This document shows, in pieces, positions 52,342-60,862 of a stretch of 64,000 bases of DNA (its first letter is position 1; every line of letters starts with the position of its first letter). This stretch comes from Streptomyces sp. NBC_01276. GTDB lineage: Bacteria > Actinomycetota > Actinomycetes > Streptomycetales > Streptomycetaceae. Position numbers and translations under genes: made by a program. The stretch is from contig NZ_CP108442.1 of NCBI RefSeq assembly GCF_041435355.1, forward strand, positions 5,206,501 through 5,270,500. Direction: 5' to 3'. A model generated the notes under the pieces. That model saw nothing but the letters and a program-made list of their open reading frames with translations. It was not told where the DNA came from and did no database searches.

Positions 52342-53241
52342 CTAGGCGGCGCCGCGCCGCAGCAGGGTGATCGCCCCGACGGTGTCCTCCGCGCCATGAC
52401 GGGCCGGGTCTGCCTCCAGCCGCTCCCGCATCAGGTCCAGGTACGGGGAGATCAGCTCGGTGCTGACTCCCTGGCCCTCGGCGGTGCGCAGGAGGGTGCC
52501 GCTCGCCGCGACCTGCATGGCCAGGTTGGACACCACCCCGGAGGTGAAGTCCCGCGAGGTCAGCCGCTCGGCGGCGTTCCCGACGAAGAAGCCCATGGCG
52601 CCCAGCCACTCGGACAGCAGCGGGGACAGGGCCGTCGGCGCGATGTCCTCGCCCTCGATCAGCGCGTAGGCGTGCGAGATCCCCGCGAACAGTCCCGTCA
52701 TCGCGCTGAGCAGCGCCACGTCGTGCAGGGCCGCGTGGCCGGGGTCCTCGCCGACGAAGCGGGCGCCGGCCGGGACCTCCAGAACCCCCTGGTGGGCTTC
52801 GAAGAGGGCGCGGGAGCCGCTGTAGAAGACGTAGGCGCCGGATCCGGGCGTGTCGATCATCGTCGGGGTGCCCATGATCCCGGCGTCCAGGAAGCGGGCG
52901 CCGCGCTCCCGGGCCCAGGCGGCCCGGGCCCGGCCCTCGGCGGGGGTGCCGGTGGTGAGGTTGACCAGGTCCTTGCCGGTCAGGTCGACCCCGTCCAGGA
53001 CGGCCGCGATGCTCACGTCGTCCAGCAGACAGAGGACGACGAGGCCGTTCGCGGCCACGGCCCCGGCGGGGTCCGCGGCGACCCGGGCGCCGTGGGGGGC
53101 CAGGGCCTCGGCTTTGGCGGCGGTGCGGTTCCAGACGGTCAGGGGGTGTCCGGCGGCGAGCCAGGTGCGGGCCAGGGCGGTGCCCATGTCGCCGAGTCCG
53201 AGAAGGGTGAGCGGACGCTTCGTCACGTGTGTGTCGGTCAT
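52342..53241 (-). CDS. NAD(P)-dependent oxidoreductase, beta-hydroxyacid dehydrogenase/imine reductase type
   Basis: A 299-residue 6PGDH-like protein: LTLLGLGDMGTALARTWLAAGH Rossmann motif with WNRT favouring NADP, VNLTTGTP, and a helical C-terminal dimer domain beginning near residue 170. Relatives reduce imines or beta-hydroxyacids; the substrate is unknown. It is divergent from an HxlR regulator with 96 bases between, which probably controls it. ATG 53241. Confidence 0.9.
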   Translation of the reverse strand: MTDTHVTKRPLTLLGLGDMGTALARTWLAAGHPLTVWNRTAAKAEALAPHGARVAADPAGAVAANGLVVLCLLDDVSIAAVLDGVDLTGKDLVNLTTGTPAEGRARAAWARERGARFLDAGIMGTPTMIDTPGSGAYVFYSGSRALFEAHQGVLEVPAGARFVGEDPGHAALHDVALLSAMTGLFAGISHAYALIEGEDIAPTALSPLLSEWLGAMGFFVGNAAERLTSRDFTSGVVSNLAMQVAASGTLLRTAEGQGVSTELISPYLDLMRERLEADPARHGAEDTVGAITLLRRGAA

Positions 53242-53275
53242 GCCGTTTAGCCTGGTGGCGGGCGTCCGAGCGCTC

Positions 53276-53287
53276 AAGTACGCACTT
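53276..53287. promoter_or_regulatory. Candidate HxlR operator
   Basis: AAGT-ACGC-ACTT, a perfect 4-bp dyad in the 96-base divergent region between the oxidoreductase and HxlR genes. Short, so only suggestive. Confidence 0.4.
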
Positions 53288-53337
53288 CGGGGTGGGTGGT
53301 TACCCCGAGGTGAGCGAACAGGTGGGAGGGGTGCGCG

Positions 53338-53676
53338 ATGACGGTGGCGCGGAGGCCCGGGGCCGATCACTGCGGAATCGCGGCGGCGATGTCCGTGATC
53401 GACGGGAAGTGGAAGGTCTCCGTCCTGTGGGAGTTGGAGCGTGCCCCGCGTCGCCGCTTCGGCGAGCTGCGCAGGCTGGTCCCCGGGGTGTCGGAGAAGG
53501 TGCTCGCCGCGCAGCTGCGCGAACTGGAGGAGGACGGCATCGTCCACCGCGAGGTCTACGACGAGGTCCCGCCGCGCGTGGAGTACTCCCTGACCCCCCT
53601 CGGCCAGGACCTGAACACGGCGCTGGAGTCGCTGGGCGAGTGGGGTGCCAAGCACCTGCTCCCGGACTCCGCCTGA
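53338..53676 (+). CDS. HxlR family transcriptional regulator
   Basis: A 112-residue winged helix of the HxlR type: CGIAAAMSVIDGKWKVSVLWEL with the conserved N-terminal Cys (residue 12, often redox- or electrophile-sensing), FGELRRLVPGVSEKVLAAQLRELEEDGIVHR and the wing VPPRVEYSLTPLG. ATG 53338 follows GGGAGGGG. Divergent from the imine-reductase-like gene. Confidence 0.92.
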   Translation: MTVARRPGADHCGIAAAMSVIDGKWKVSVLWELERAPRRRFGELRRLVPGVSEKVLAAQLRELEEDGIVHREVYDEVPPRVEYSLTPLGQDLNTALESLGEWGAKHLLPDSA

Positions 53677-53683
53677 GCCGGGA

Positions 53684-54412
53684 TCAGCCGGCGGTGACCC
53701 CTGCCGTGACCTCGGCCGTGACCACGCCCGGGGTGTGGCCGTCGGCCTCGGCGAGCAGTTCCCCGCCGGGGGCCCACACCGCCGAACGGCCGCAGCCCGT
53801 CCAGGGGCCCGCCCGGCCGACGTGGTTGGCGAGGGCCGTGTACAGACCGGCCTCCCTCGCGATCCCCGGATGGACGGTGGCCCGCTCGGCGATCCCGCCG
53901 CCCGTGCCGTACAGGGAGCTCGCCAGGTGCACCCGGCAGCCGTCGGCGGCCGCGCGGCCGGTCAGTTGGGGGAAGTGGTTGTCGAAGCAGATCCCGAGGG
54001 AGAAGCGGATCCCGCCGAGCTCGAAGCGCCCGTCCGCCGTGCCCGCGACGAAGACGCCCTGCTCGTGACGGTACAGGTGCTGTTTGGCGTACGTCGTCAC
54101 GTGCGCGCCGTCCGCGTCGTACACCAGGGTCGCGAGGGCGGGCCGCGGCCCCCCGGTGCGCAGGGCGACGTTGACGGCGGTGGCGATCCGCGCCGACCGC
54201 AGCGCGTCCAGGCGGGGGTCGTCGGGGCCGTCCAGCCACAGGCCCGGGTCCCCGACCAGCGCCTCCAGCTCGTACCCGGTGAGCGTGAGCTCCGGGAAGA
54301 CCACCAGCCCGGCGCCCTCGTCGCGGGCCGCCACGGCCAGCCCGGCGGCCACGGCGGCGTTGGCGGGGACGTCGGCGGGGACGCAGCAGAACTGCGCGGC
54401 GGCGATCTTCAC
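53684..54412 (-). CDS. Carbon-nitrogen hydrolase (nitrilase superfamily)
   Basis: A 242-residue nitrilase-fold amidase: KIAAAQFCCVPADV opening, catalytic Glu in VVFPELTLTGYE, Lys in YAKQHLYRHE and Cys in GICFDNHFPQ. The substrate is not predictable. GTG 54412 is the likely start, just before the family N-terminus, although the ribosome site is weak. The gene ends in VTAEVTAGVTAG, a short repeat. Confidence 0.87.
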   Translation of the reverse strand: MKIAAAQFCCVPADVPANAAVAAGLAVAARDEGAGLVVFPELTLTGYELEALVGDPGLWLDGPDDPRLDALRSARIATAVNVALRTGGPRPALATLVYDADGAHVTTYAKQHLYRHEQGVFVAGTADGRFELGGIRFSLGICFDNHFPQLTGRAAADGCRVHLASSLYGTGGGIAERATVHPGIAREAGLYTALANHVGRAGPWTGCGRSAVWAPGGELLAEADGHTPGVVTAEVTAGVTAG

Positions 54413-54492
54413 GTGCTTCAGGATGCCAGCCGGTCGGGCCGGTTCCGGGGCCGGTTCCGGGGCCGGCCCGTCCACCGGATCCCGGAAGCCCG

Positions 54493-55773
54493 TCAGGCCC
54501 GCTCCGCGGCCCGTCCGCGAACGGGCGGGGCGGGCTGCCCTTCGGGGGCCGGGCCGCCGGGGAGGCTGCCGTTCGCGCGCACGAGGGCCAGTTCCGTCAG
54601 GTTGAGGGCCGTCACCAGGAGGGACAGCAGCGCCAGTGCCCCCAGCGAGGGCAGCAGGGCCGCCACCGGGAGCACGGCCAGGACGACCGCGGCGGCCCCC
54701 AGCCGGGTCAGCGACCAGGAGCGGAACAGGTGCCAGCGGGTGTACCCGAAGGTGGCCAGGAAGAGCGCGCAGCCCCCGTACAGCAGGGCGGCGACGCCCA
54801 GCGGGAGCCGTTCGCCGGGGCGGGCCACCGCCTCGGCCATGCCGACGGCCACCGCGATGACCGAGGCGATCAGCGAGAGGTGCCCGTACGAGAGGACCTG
54901 CCGGGCCACGTCCGCCCGTACGGCGGCGGTCTCCAGGCCGTGGCGGACGGCGCTCGCGGCCAGGTGGAAGTACACCCACCACAGTCCGCAGACCAGGGTG
55001 AAGGCCACCGCGACGGCGGTCAGGGAACCCGCGCCCAGCTCGGGGGAGGTGGCCGCGGGCGCCCCGACGGCCACGATCGACTCGCCCAGGGCGATCATCA
55101 CGAACAGCCCGAACCGTTCGGCGAGGTGCCCGGACTCGAAGGCCAGCCGGACCATGGCCCGGCGGGTCAGCCGGGGCGCGGCCAGGTCCACGGCCGCGGC
55201 CAGTGCCCACAGCCAGGTCCGGGTCCCGCCGTCGAGGAAGGCCCCGGCCAGCAGCAGCGGACCGCTGATCAGCACCGACAGGGTCACCGGGGTCGGGGTC
55301 AGCCGTCGGGAGCGGCCGTGCGCCAGGGCGGCGAGGACCACGCGGGCGCAGAAGTAGGCACCGGCGAAGAGCGCTCCGCGGTCCCCGAAGGCGCCGGGCA
55401 GGGCCAGGGCCATCATCAGGCCGCACAGGCCGGCGGCGAACAGACCGAGCCGGTTCAGCGGCCGGTCCGCGTCGTGCGTGTTGGCGTGGACGGTGTTGCC
55501 GACCCACACCCAGTAGACGGGCACGAAGACGATCAGGGCCCGGCCGGTGCCGGCCCAGCCGTGGTCGTGGTGGAGCAGTGCGGAGACCTGGGTCACCGCG
55601 AACACCAGCACCAGGTCGAAGAACAGCTCCGACCAGGCCACCTTCTTCTCCGGCGGCCCCTCCTCGGCGCCCTCCCGGCGCTGTTCCCGCCCGGGCTCCC
55701 GCTGTTCCCGCTCCGGCTCCGGCTCCGGCTCCTGCCCCGGCCCCGGCCCCTGCTCCCGCTTCTCCAACCCCAC
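54493..55773 (-). CDS. Low temperature requirement protein A (LtrA)-like membrane protein
   Basis: A 426-residue protein: a charged Glu/Pro/Arg/Gln-rich N-terminal tail of about 45 residues, then KVAWSELFFDLVLVFAVTQVS, the LtrA signature, and about 12 hydrophobic segments including LFVMIALGESIVAVG. Function is unknown. GTG 55773 is chosen for the GGGGGA site upstream; the long open frame beyond runs over the tetR gene and is spurious. Confidence 0.88.
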   Translation of the reverse strand: MGLEKREQGPGPGQEPEPEPEREQREPGREQRREGAEEGPPEKKVAWSELFFDLVLVFAVTQVSALLHHDHGWAGTGRALIVFVPVYWVWVGNTVHANTHDADRPLNRLGLFAAGLCGLMMALALPGAFGDRGALFAGAYFCARVVLAALAHGRSRRLTPTPVTLSVLISGPLLLAGAFLDGGTRTWLWALAAAVDLAAPRLTRRAMVRLAFESGHLAERFGLFVMIALGESIVAVGAPAATSPELGAGSLTAVAVAFTLVCGLWWVYFHLAASAVRHGLETAAVRADVARQVLSYGHLSLIASVIAVAVGMAEAVARPGERLPLGVAALLYGGCALFLATFGYTRWHLFRSWSLTRLGAAAVVLAVLPVAALLPSLGALALLSLLVTALNLTELALVRANGSLPGGPAPEGQPAPPVRGRAAERA

Positions 55774-55835
55774 GGCGTGTCCCCCAGTTCCCCCGGCCGG
55801 TGTCGGGGGACAGGATGCCCGGCGGGCCGTGCGGC

Positions 55836-56411
55836 CTAGACGGCGGGGCCGCGCAGGAGGGTGAGGAAGGAGCGGAACGCACCGGGCATGTCCACCGATT
55901 CCGGGGCGAGCAGCCACTGGTACTGGAGGCCGTCCATCACCGCCGTCAGCAGCGGAGCGGCCTGTTCCGGGGTGAGGCCCGAGGGGAGGCGCTCGCCGAA
56001 CTCGGCGCGCAGCACGGCGGTCATCTCCCCGCGCACCTGGGCGTAGCGCTCGGTGAAGAACTCCCGGGCCGGGTGGCCGTCGGTGACGCTCTCGCCGAGC
56101 AGCGCCGAGAAGGTCTGCACGATGCCGGGCCGCATGGCGTTGTACTCCACCAGCGAGGCCAGCAGGTCCAGGCGCCAGGTGTCCGCGGCGGCGCGCGAGC
56201 CGCCGCCCGTGTCCCAGCGGTCGCGCTCCTCCAGGACGGCCACGAGCAGGGCCTCCTTGGTGGGGAAGTAGTGCAGCAGCCCCTGCTGGGTGAGGCCCAC
56301 GCGTTCGGCGACGGAGCCCAGGGAGGCTCCCCGGTAGCCGCGCTCCGCGATCACCTCGACCGCCGCGCGGACGATCTCGCCGCGCCGCTCCTCGCTCTTC
56401 GCCCTGGCCAT
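55836..56411 (-). CDS. TetR family transcriptional regulator
   Basis: A 191-residue TetR protein: N-terminal HTH RRGEIVRAAVEVIAERGYRG followed by ASLGSVAERVGLTQQGLLHYFPTKEALL, and a helical ligand domain. It is divergent from the GH3 beta-glucosidase gene, 141 bases away, which it probably represses. ATG 56411 follows GGAAGGGG. Confidence 0.92.
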   Translation of the reverse strand: MARAKSEERRGEIVRAAVEVIAERGYRGASLGSVAERVGLTQQGLLHYFPTKEALLVAVLEERDRWDTGGGSRAAADTWRLDLLASLVEYNAMRPGIVQTFSALLGESVTDGHPAREFFTERYAQVRGEMTAVLRAEFGERLPSGLTPEQAAPLLTAVMDGLQYQWLLAPESVDMPGAFRSFLTLLRGPAV

Positions 56412-56488
56412 CGCCCGGCACCCCTTCCGTTCGTACCCGCAAGAAGGACCGTACGACATAGGGATATCACGAAAAGATTACAACCCCT

Positions 56489-56502
56489 ACCAGTCTACAG
56501 GT
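56489..56502. promoter_or_regulatory. Candidate TetR operator before the beta-glucosidase gene
   Basis: ACCaGTctACaGGT, an imperfect dyad (10 of 14 symmetric positions) in the divergent tetR/GH3 region. Confidence 0.45.
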
Positions 56503-56552
56503 GGGAGGTCCACGATGGGGGCACCACACCGCACTCACGAGGAGGCACGGCC

Positions 56553-59003
56553 GTGACCGATGCCGATCAGGCCCGCGACCGCATCCGCGAAGACGCCGTG
56601 GAAACGGCGCTGGGCAAGCTGGATCTCGACACCAAGACCCGCCTCCTGGCCGGCCAGGACATGTGGTCCCTGCCCGCCGTTCCCGAGATCGGGCTCCGCT
56701 CCCTGGTCATGTCCGACGGGCCCGTCGGCGTGCGGGGCGTGCGCTGGACCGCGGACGACCCGTCCGTCGCCCTGCCCTCCCCGACCGCGCTGGCCGCCGC
56801 CTGGGACCCCTCCCTCGCCCGCCGGGCCGGCCGGTTCCTCGCCCAGGAGGCCCGCCGCAAGGGCGTCCACGTCCTGCTGGCCCCCACCGTCAACCTGCAC
56901 CGCTCCCCGCTCGGCGGACGCCACTTCGAGTGCTACTCCGAGGACCCCTGCCTGACCGGCGCCATCGGCAGCGGCTACGTCAACGGCGTCCAGGACGGCG
57001 GCGTCGGCACCACCGTCAAGCACTTCGTCGGCAACGACGCCGAGACGGAACGCTTCACCGTCGATTGCGTCATCGCCCCGCGCCCGCTGCGCGAGCTGTA
57101 CCTGGCGCCCTTCGAGGCGATCGTGACCAACGCCCACCCCTGGGGCATCATGACCGCCTACAACCGGGTCAACGGCACCACCATGACCGAGCACCGGTAC
57201 CTGGTGAACGAGGTCCTGCGCGCCCAGTGGGGCTTCGACGGCTGCAACGTCTCGGACTGGACGGCCGCACGCTCCACCACCGGGGACATCCTCGGCGGAA
57301 TGGACGTGGCCATGCCCGGCCCGCAGACCGTCTACGGCCCCGCCCTCGCCGCCGCCGTCCGGGCGGGGGAGGTTCCCGAGTCCGCCGTCGACGCGGCCGT
57401 GCGCAACGTGCTGCGCCTCGCCGCCCGCGTCGGCCTCCTGGACGGCGCCCCCGCCGTGGTCGCCGAGCCGCCGGCCCCCCTCGACGGGCAGGCCCTGGCC
57501 CGCGAGCTGGCCGTGCGCGGGTTCGTCCTCGTGCGCAACGAAGCCGGAGCCCTGCCGCTCGACGCGGACGCGGGCCGCACCGTCGCCCTCAGCGGCGCCG
57601 CCGCCCGCGACGCCCGTGTCCTCGGCGGCGGGTCCGCCACCGTCTTCCCCGAGCGGGTGCTCTCCCCGCTCGACGGGCTCACGGCCGCGCTCCCCGCCGG
57701 AGCGCTGACCTACACCGTCGGCGCCGACCCGAGCGGGGAACTCGTCCCCGCCGACCAGGGCTTCACACTGCGCGCCGTCTGCCGCGACGCCTCCGGGACC
57801 GTCCTGGGCGAGGGGGCTCTGCCCAGCGGCCAGGTCCAGTGGATCGGCGACGACCTGCCCGGCGACGCCTCGTACGAGACGATGGCGAGCATCGAGGTCA
57901 CCGGCACCTTCGTGCCGCGCGAGAGCGGCGAGCACGCCTTCGGCACCCGGGGGCTGGGCGCCTTCGGCCTCGCCGTCGGCGGACGGGTCCTGTGGGAGGG
58001 GGTCCAGGGGCCGGGTGACGAGGCGGACCCCTTCGAGGCGTTCTTCGGCGCCCCCAGCGAACGCGCCCGCCTGTCCCTCGTCGAAGGGGAGCCCGTCGAG
58101 GTCTCGCTCACCTACCGGGTCCCCGACCTGAGCGCGATGCCGCTCAAGGCCGTCATGTTCTCCCTGCTCCACCTCGCCCCCCGGCACGACGCCGACGAGC
58201 TGATCGCCGAGGCCGTCTCGGCCGCCCGGGCCGCCGACACCGCCGTCGTGGTCGTCGCCACCACCGAGCGCGTGGAGTCCGAGGGGTTCGACCGCCGGGA
58301 CCTCGTCCTGCCGGGCCGTCAGGACGACCTCGTGCGGGCCGTGGCCGCCGCCAACCCGAACACCGTGGTCGTCGTCAACGCCGGTTCCCCGGTGGAACTC
58401 CCGTGGCGCGAGGACGTCGCCGCGGTCCTGCTGACCTGGTTCCCCGGGCAGGAGGGCGGGGCCGCGGTGGCCGACGTCCTCCTCGGGCACGCCGAGCCGG
58501 GCGGGCGCCTGCCCACCACCTGGCCCGCCACCCTCGCCGACGCGCCCGTCACCGACGTGCTCCCCACCGAAGGGCGCCTGGAGTACCGCGAGGGACTCGA
58601 CATCGGCTACCGGGCGTACGAGAAGCACGGCGTGACCCCCGCCTACCCCTTCGGGCACGGCCTCGGCTACACCGACTGGGCCTACGAGTCCCTGGAGGCC
58701 ACCGCCGACCGCGTCCGGGTCCGCCTGGCCAACACCGGCGGCCGGCCGGGCCGCGAGGTGGTCCAGATTTACCTGGCGCCCGTGGCCGACGCCGTGGAAC
58801 GCCCCGCCGGCTGGCTGGCCGCCTTCGCGGGGGTCGGGGCGGGCCCCGGGGAGAGCGTCGAGGTGGAGATCCCGCTGCCCGCCCGCGCCTTCGAGATCTG
58901 GGACGAGGCCACGAGCGGCTGGCGGCGGATCGGCGGGGCGTACGAGGTGCGCGCGAGCCACTCGCACGCCGACACGCGGCTGACCGTCACGCTCGACCTG
59001 TGA
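56553..59003 (+). CDS. Glycoside hydrolase family 3 beta-glucosidase
   Basis: An 816-residue GH3 enzyme: (beta/alpha)8 domain (about 20-300) with SDGPVGVRG, KHFVGNDAETER and nucleophile Asp235 in CNVSDWTA; the alpha/beta sandwich domain in which a PA14-like insert lies at about 400-500 (TFVPRESGEHAFGTRGLG); and the C-terminal fibronectin III-like domain. There is no signal peptide, so it acts in the cytosol on imported beta-glucosides. GTG 56553 has GGAGG seven bases upstream. The divergent TetR protein is its probable regulator. Confidence 0.93.
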   Translation: MTDADQARDRIREDAVETALGKLDLDTKTRLLAGQDMWSLPAVPEIGLRSLVMSDGPVGVRGVRWTADDPSVALPSPTALAAAWDPSLARRAGRFLAQEARRKGVHVLLAPTVNLHRSPLGGRHFECYSEDPCLTGAIGSGYVNGVQDGGVGTTVKHFVGNDAETERFTVDCVIAPRPLRELYLAPFEAIVTNAHPWGIMTAYNRVNGTTMTEHRYLVNEVLRAQWGFDGCNVSDWTAARSTTGDILGGMDVAMPGPQTVYGPALAAAVRAGEVPESAVDAAVRNVLRLAARVGLLDGAPAVVAEPPAPLDGQALARELAVRGFVLVRNEAGALPLDADAGRTVALSGAAARDARVLGGGSATVFPERVLSPLDGLTAALPAGALTYTVGADPSGELVPADQGFTLRAVCRDASGTVLGEGALPSGQVQWIGDDLPGDASYETMASIEVTGTFVPRESGEHAFGTRGLGAFGLAVGGRVLWEGVQGPGDEADPFEAFFGAPSERARLSLVEGEPVEVSLTYRVPDLSAMPLKAVMFSLLHLAPRHDADELIAEAVSAARAADTAVVVVATTERVESEGFDRRDLVLPGRQDDLVRAVAAANPNTVVVVNAGSPVELPWREDVAAVLLTWFPGQEGGAAVADVLLGHAEPGGRLPTTWPATLADAPVTDVLPTEGRLEYREGLDIGYRAYEKHGVTPAYPFGHGLGYTDWAYESLEATADRVRVRLANTGGRPGREVVQIYLAPVADAVERPAGWLAAFAGVGAGPGESVEVEIPLPARAFEIWDEATSGWRRIGGAYEVRASHSHADTRLTVTLDL

Positions 59004-59112
59004 ACGGCCGCCCGGCGCACCCGCTCGCCCGGTGCGCGGCGGGCTCCGACCGGCGCGACACGCCGTAGGGTCGAAATGGCCGGAAAACAACCATGAATCC
59101 GGTCGGTGAACC

Positions 59113-59150
59113 GGACCGGGGGCGGGCCCTGACACCCGCCCCCGGTCCTT
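59113..59150. terminator. Terminator between the GH3 and SGNH genes
   Basis: Perfect 14-bp arms GGACCGGGGGCGGG / CCCGCCCCCGGTCC with an 8-nt loop, between convergent genes. Confidence 0.88.
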
Positions 59151-59155
59151 CCGCG

Positions 59156-60055
59156 TCAACGCGGGGGCTGCGCCGCCGTCACCTGGCGGTGGGCCAGTTC
59201 CGCGAGCCGCGCCTGTCCGTCCCGGCCCGGATGGAACCAGTCCCAGCGGCTGAGCTGTTCCGCGGAGAAGGGGTACTGGAACACCGCGCCGCCGTCGTAG
59301 CGGCACAGCGGGTCTTTCGCGCAGACCTCGCGCAGCACCTCGTTGTACTCGACCACCCGCGCCCGCACCTTCTCCCGGCGGGCCGTCGCGCCCTCCGCCC
59401 CCGACAGCGGTTCGGCGAGCATGGACTGACAGATCCCCAGCTTCCAGATCTGCCGCACCATCGGGCTGTCCTTGCCCTGCTCCCACAACCGCTGGAGGTC
59501 CGGCACGGAGGAGACGTAGACCTGGGAGGCCGGCGAGGCGGCCCGCAACCCGCTCAGGGCCTGCTCGAAACCGGCCCGGAAGTCCGCCACCGAGGTCATC
59601 GACGAAGCCGTGGGCCGGCAGGCGTCGTTCGAGCCCACCATCACCGTGACCAGGTCGGGCTTGTGCTCCGCGGCCGAGGCGAGCTGCCCCGGCAGGTCCG
59701 CCATCCGCGCTCCGGTCACCGCGAGGTTCCAGCTGCGCGCGGGTACCGCGGCCGCACCGAGCAGCCGGGCGGCGAGCGACTGCACCGCGGGGTCGTCGCC
59801 CGTGGCCCAGGAGACCTCCGGGCAGTCGGCCAGCACCGAACAGGCGTCGAACCCGCGGGTGATGGAGTCCCCGACGGCCGCGATCGACGCGGGTGCGGTG
59901 TTCCAGCGCGGCCCCGCCGCGCCCGCGCCCCGCTCGCCCGCCGGCTTCGCGCCCCCGGAGTCACAGCCGGTGACCGTCGCGGCCATGACGGCCACCGCCA
60001 CGCCCGCCGCCGCGACGGTCCGGCGCACGCTGCGGCGCGGAGCGGTGGTGCGCAT
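59156..60055 (-). CDS. SGNH/GDSL hydrolase lipoprotein
   Basis: A 299-residue lipoprotein esterase: signal sequence with lipobox TVTGCDSG, block I AVGDSITRGFD with the nucleophile Ser, block III VGSNDACR and block V DWFHPGRDG supplying Asp and His. Cysteines in ACSVLADCPE and CAKDPLC suggest disulphides. It acts outside the membrane on an acyl or acetyl ester of unknown identity. ATG 60055 follows GAGGGAGGG. Confidence 0.9.
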   Translation of the reverse strand: MRTTAPRRSVRRTVAAAGVAVAVMAATVTGCDSGGAKPAGERGAGAAGPRWNTAPASIAAVGDSITRGFDACSVLADCPEVSWATGDDPAVQSLAARLLGAAAVPARSWNLAVTGARMADLPGQLASAAEHKPDLVTVMVGSNDACRPTASSMTSVADFRAGFEQALSGLRAASPASQVYVSSVPDLQRLWEQGKDSPMVRQIWKLGICQSMLAEPLSGAEGATARREKVRARVVEYNEVLREVCAKDPLCRYDGGAVFQYPFSAEQLSRWDWFHPGRDGQARLAELAHRQVTAAQPPR

Positions 60056-60306
60056 CGACTGGTCCCTCCCTCGTCGCCCCCGCGTCCTTCCGGGGGCGTC
60101 CTGCTGAGTGAATGCTCCGCGTTTACGGGCCTCGGAGCGACCGTACGTCACACCATGACCCCCGGCGCACGGTAGCTTTTTCCCGTGGCGTTTCGGCCGC
60201 AGGTGCCGCAGCGCAATGTCAAATAATTTCCGTTACATTACATCACGTCACATACTGTCCGTTTTCTGGAGTTTATTCCCGACCTCGTCCCACACTGGAG
60301 GTCCCG

Positions 60307-60801
60307 GTGACGACACGTGGAGTTCTGTACGTGCATTCCGCACCGCGCGCGCTCTGCCCGCACGTGGAATGGGCTGTTGCGGGCGTGCTCGGGGTGCGGG
60401 TGAACCTCGACTGGATCAGGCAGCCCGCCTCCCCCGGTACCTGGAGAGCCGAGTTCTCCTGGCAGGCCGAGGCGGGAACCGCCTCGAAACTCGCCTCCGC
60501 CCTGCGCGGCTGGCACCTGCTCCGCTTCGAAGTGACCGCCGAACCCTGTCCGACCGCCGAGGGCGAGCGCTACAGCTCCACCCCGGAGCTCGGCATCTTC
60601 CACGCCGTCACCGGCATGCACGGCGACATCCTGATCCCCGAGGACCGCCTGCGGGCCGCGCTCGCCCGGTCGGCACGCGGCGAGACCGACCTGGAGGCGG
60701 AGATCGCCAAACTGCTCGGCAAACCCTGGGACGACGAACTGGAGCCCTTCCGCTACGCGGGCGAGGGCGCCCCGGTCCGCTGGCTCCACCAGGTCGTCTG
60801 A
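60307..60801 (+). CDS. DUF3145 family protein
   Basis: A 164-residue protein conserved in actinobacteria: TTRGVLYVHSAPRALCPHVEWAVAG and GIFHAVTGMHGDILIPEDRLR are typical of DUF3145, whose function is unknown. It sits next to the fatty-acid synthase genes, as in other streptomycetes. GTG 60307 follows CTGGAGG. The preceding 250 bases include an unusually A+T-rich stretch (about 60220-60275) likely to hold the promoter. Confidence 0.92.
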   Translation: MTTRGVLYVHSAPRALCPHVEWAVAGVLGVRVNLDWIRQPASPGTWRAEFSWQAEAGTASKLASALRGWHLLRFEVTAEPCPTAEGERYSSTPELGIFHAVTGMHGDILIPEDRLRAALARSARGETDLEAEIAKLLGKPWDDELEPFRYAGEGAPVRWLHQVV

Positions 60802-60809
60802 GCCCAGGC

Positions 60810-60852
60810 CACGAGAAAGGCCCACCCGGTGTCCGGGTGGGCCTTTCTCGTG
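60810..60852. terminator. Bidirectional terminator between DUF3145 and fabF genes
   Basis: A perfect 20-bp inverted repeat (CACGAGAAAGGCCCACCCGG and its complement) with a 3-nt TGT loop, between convergent genes. The AAAGG/CCTTT arm ends give partial T tracts in both directions. Confidence 0.93.
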
Positions 60853-60862
60853 GTGCCGGTCG

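Noticed and set aside
53684..55882. Fusion of the nitrilase with a 490-residue upstream region in one open frame
   Set aside because: The upstream part is a shifted frame of the ltrA gene; the nitrilase family N-terminus begins at GTG 54412.
55578..56552. 325-codon N-terminal extension of the GH3 beta-glucosidase
   Set aside because: The extension runs antisense through tetR and ltrA; GTG 56553 with a GGAGG site gives the normal family start.
56535..59486. 983-codon open frame opposite the beta-glucosidase
   Set aside because: Shadow of the GH3 gene, with no domain-like sequence and running across the terminator into the SGNH gene.
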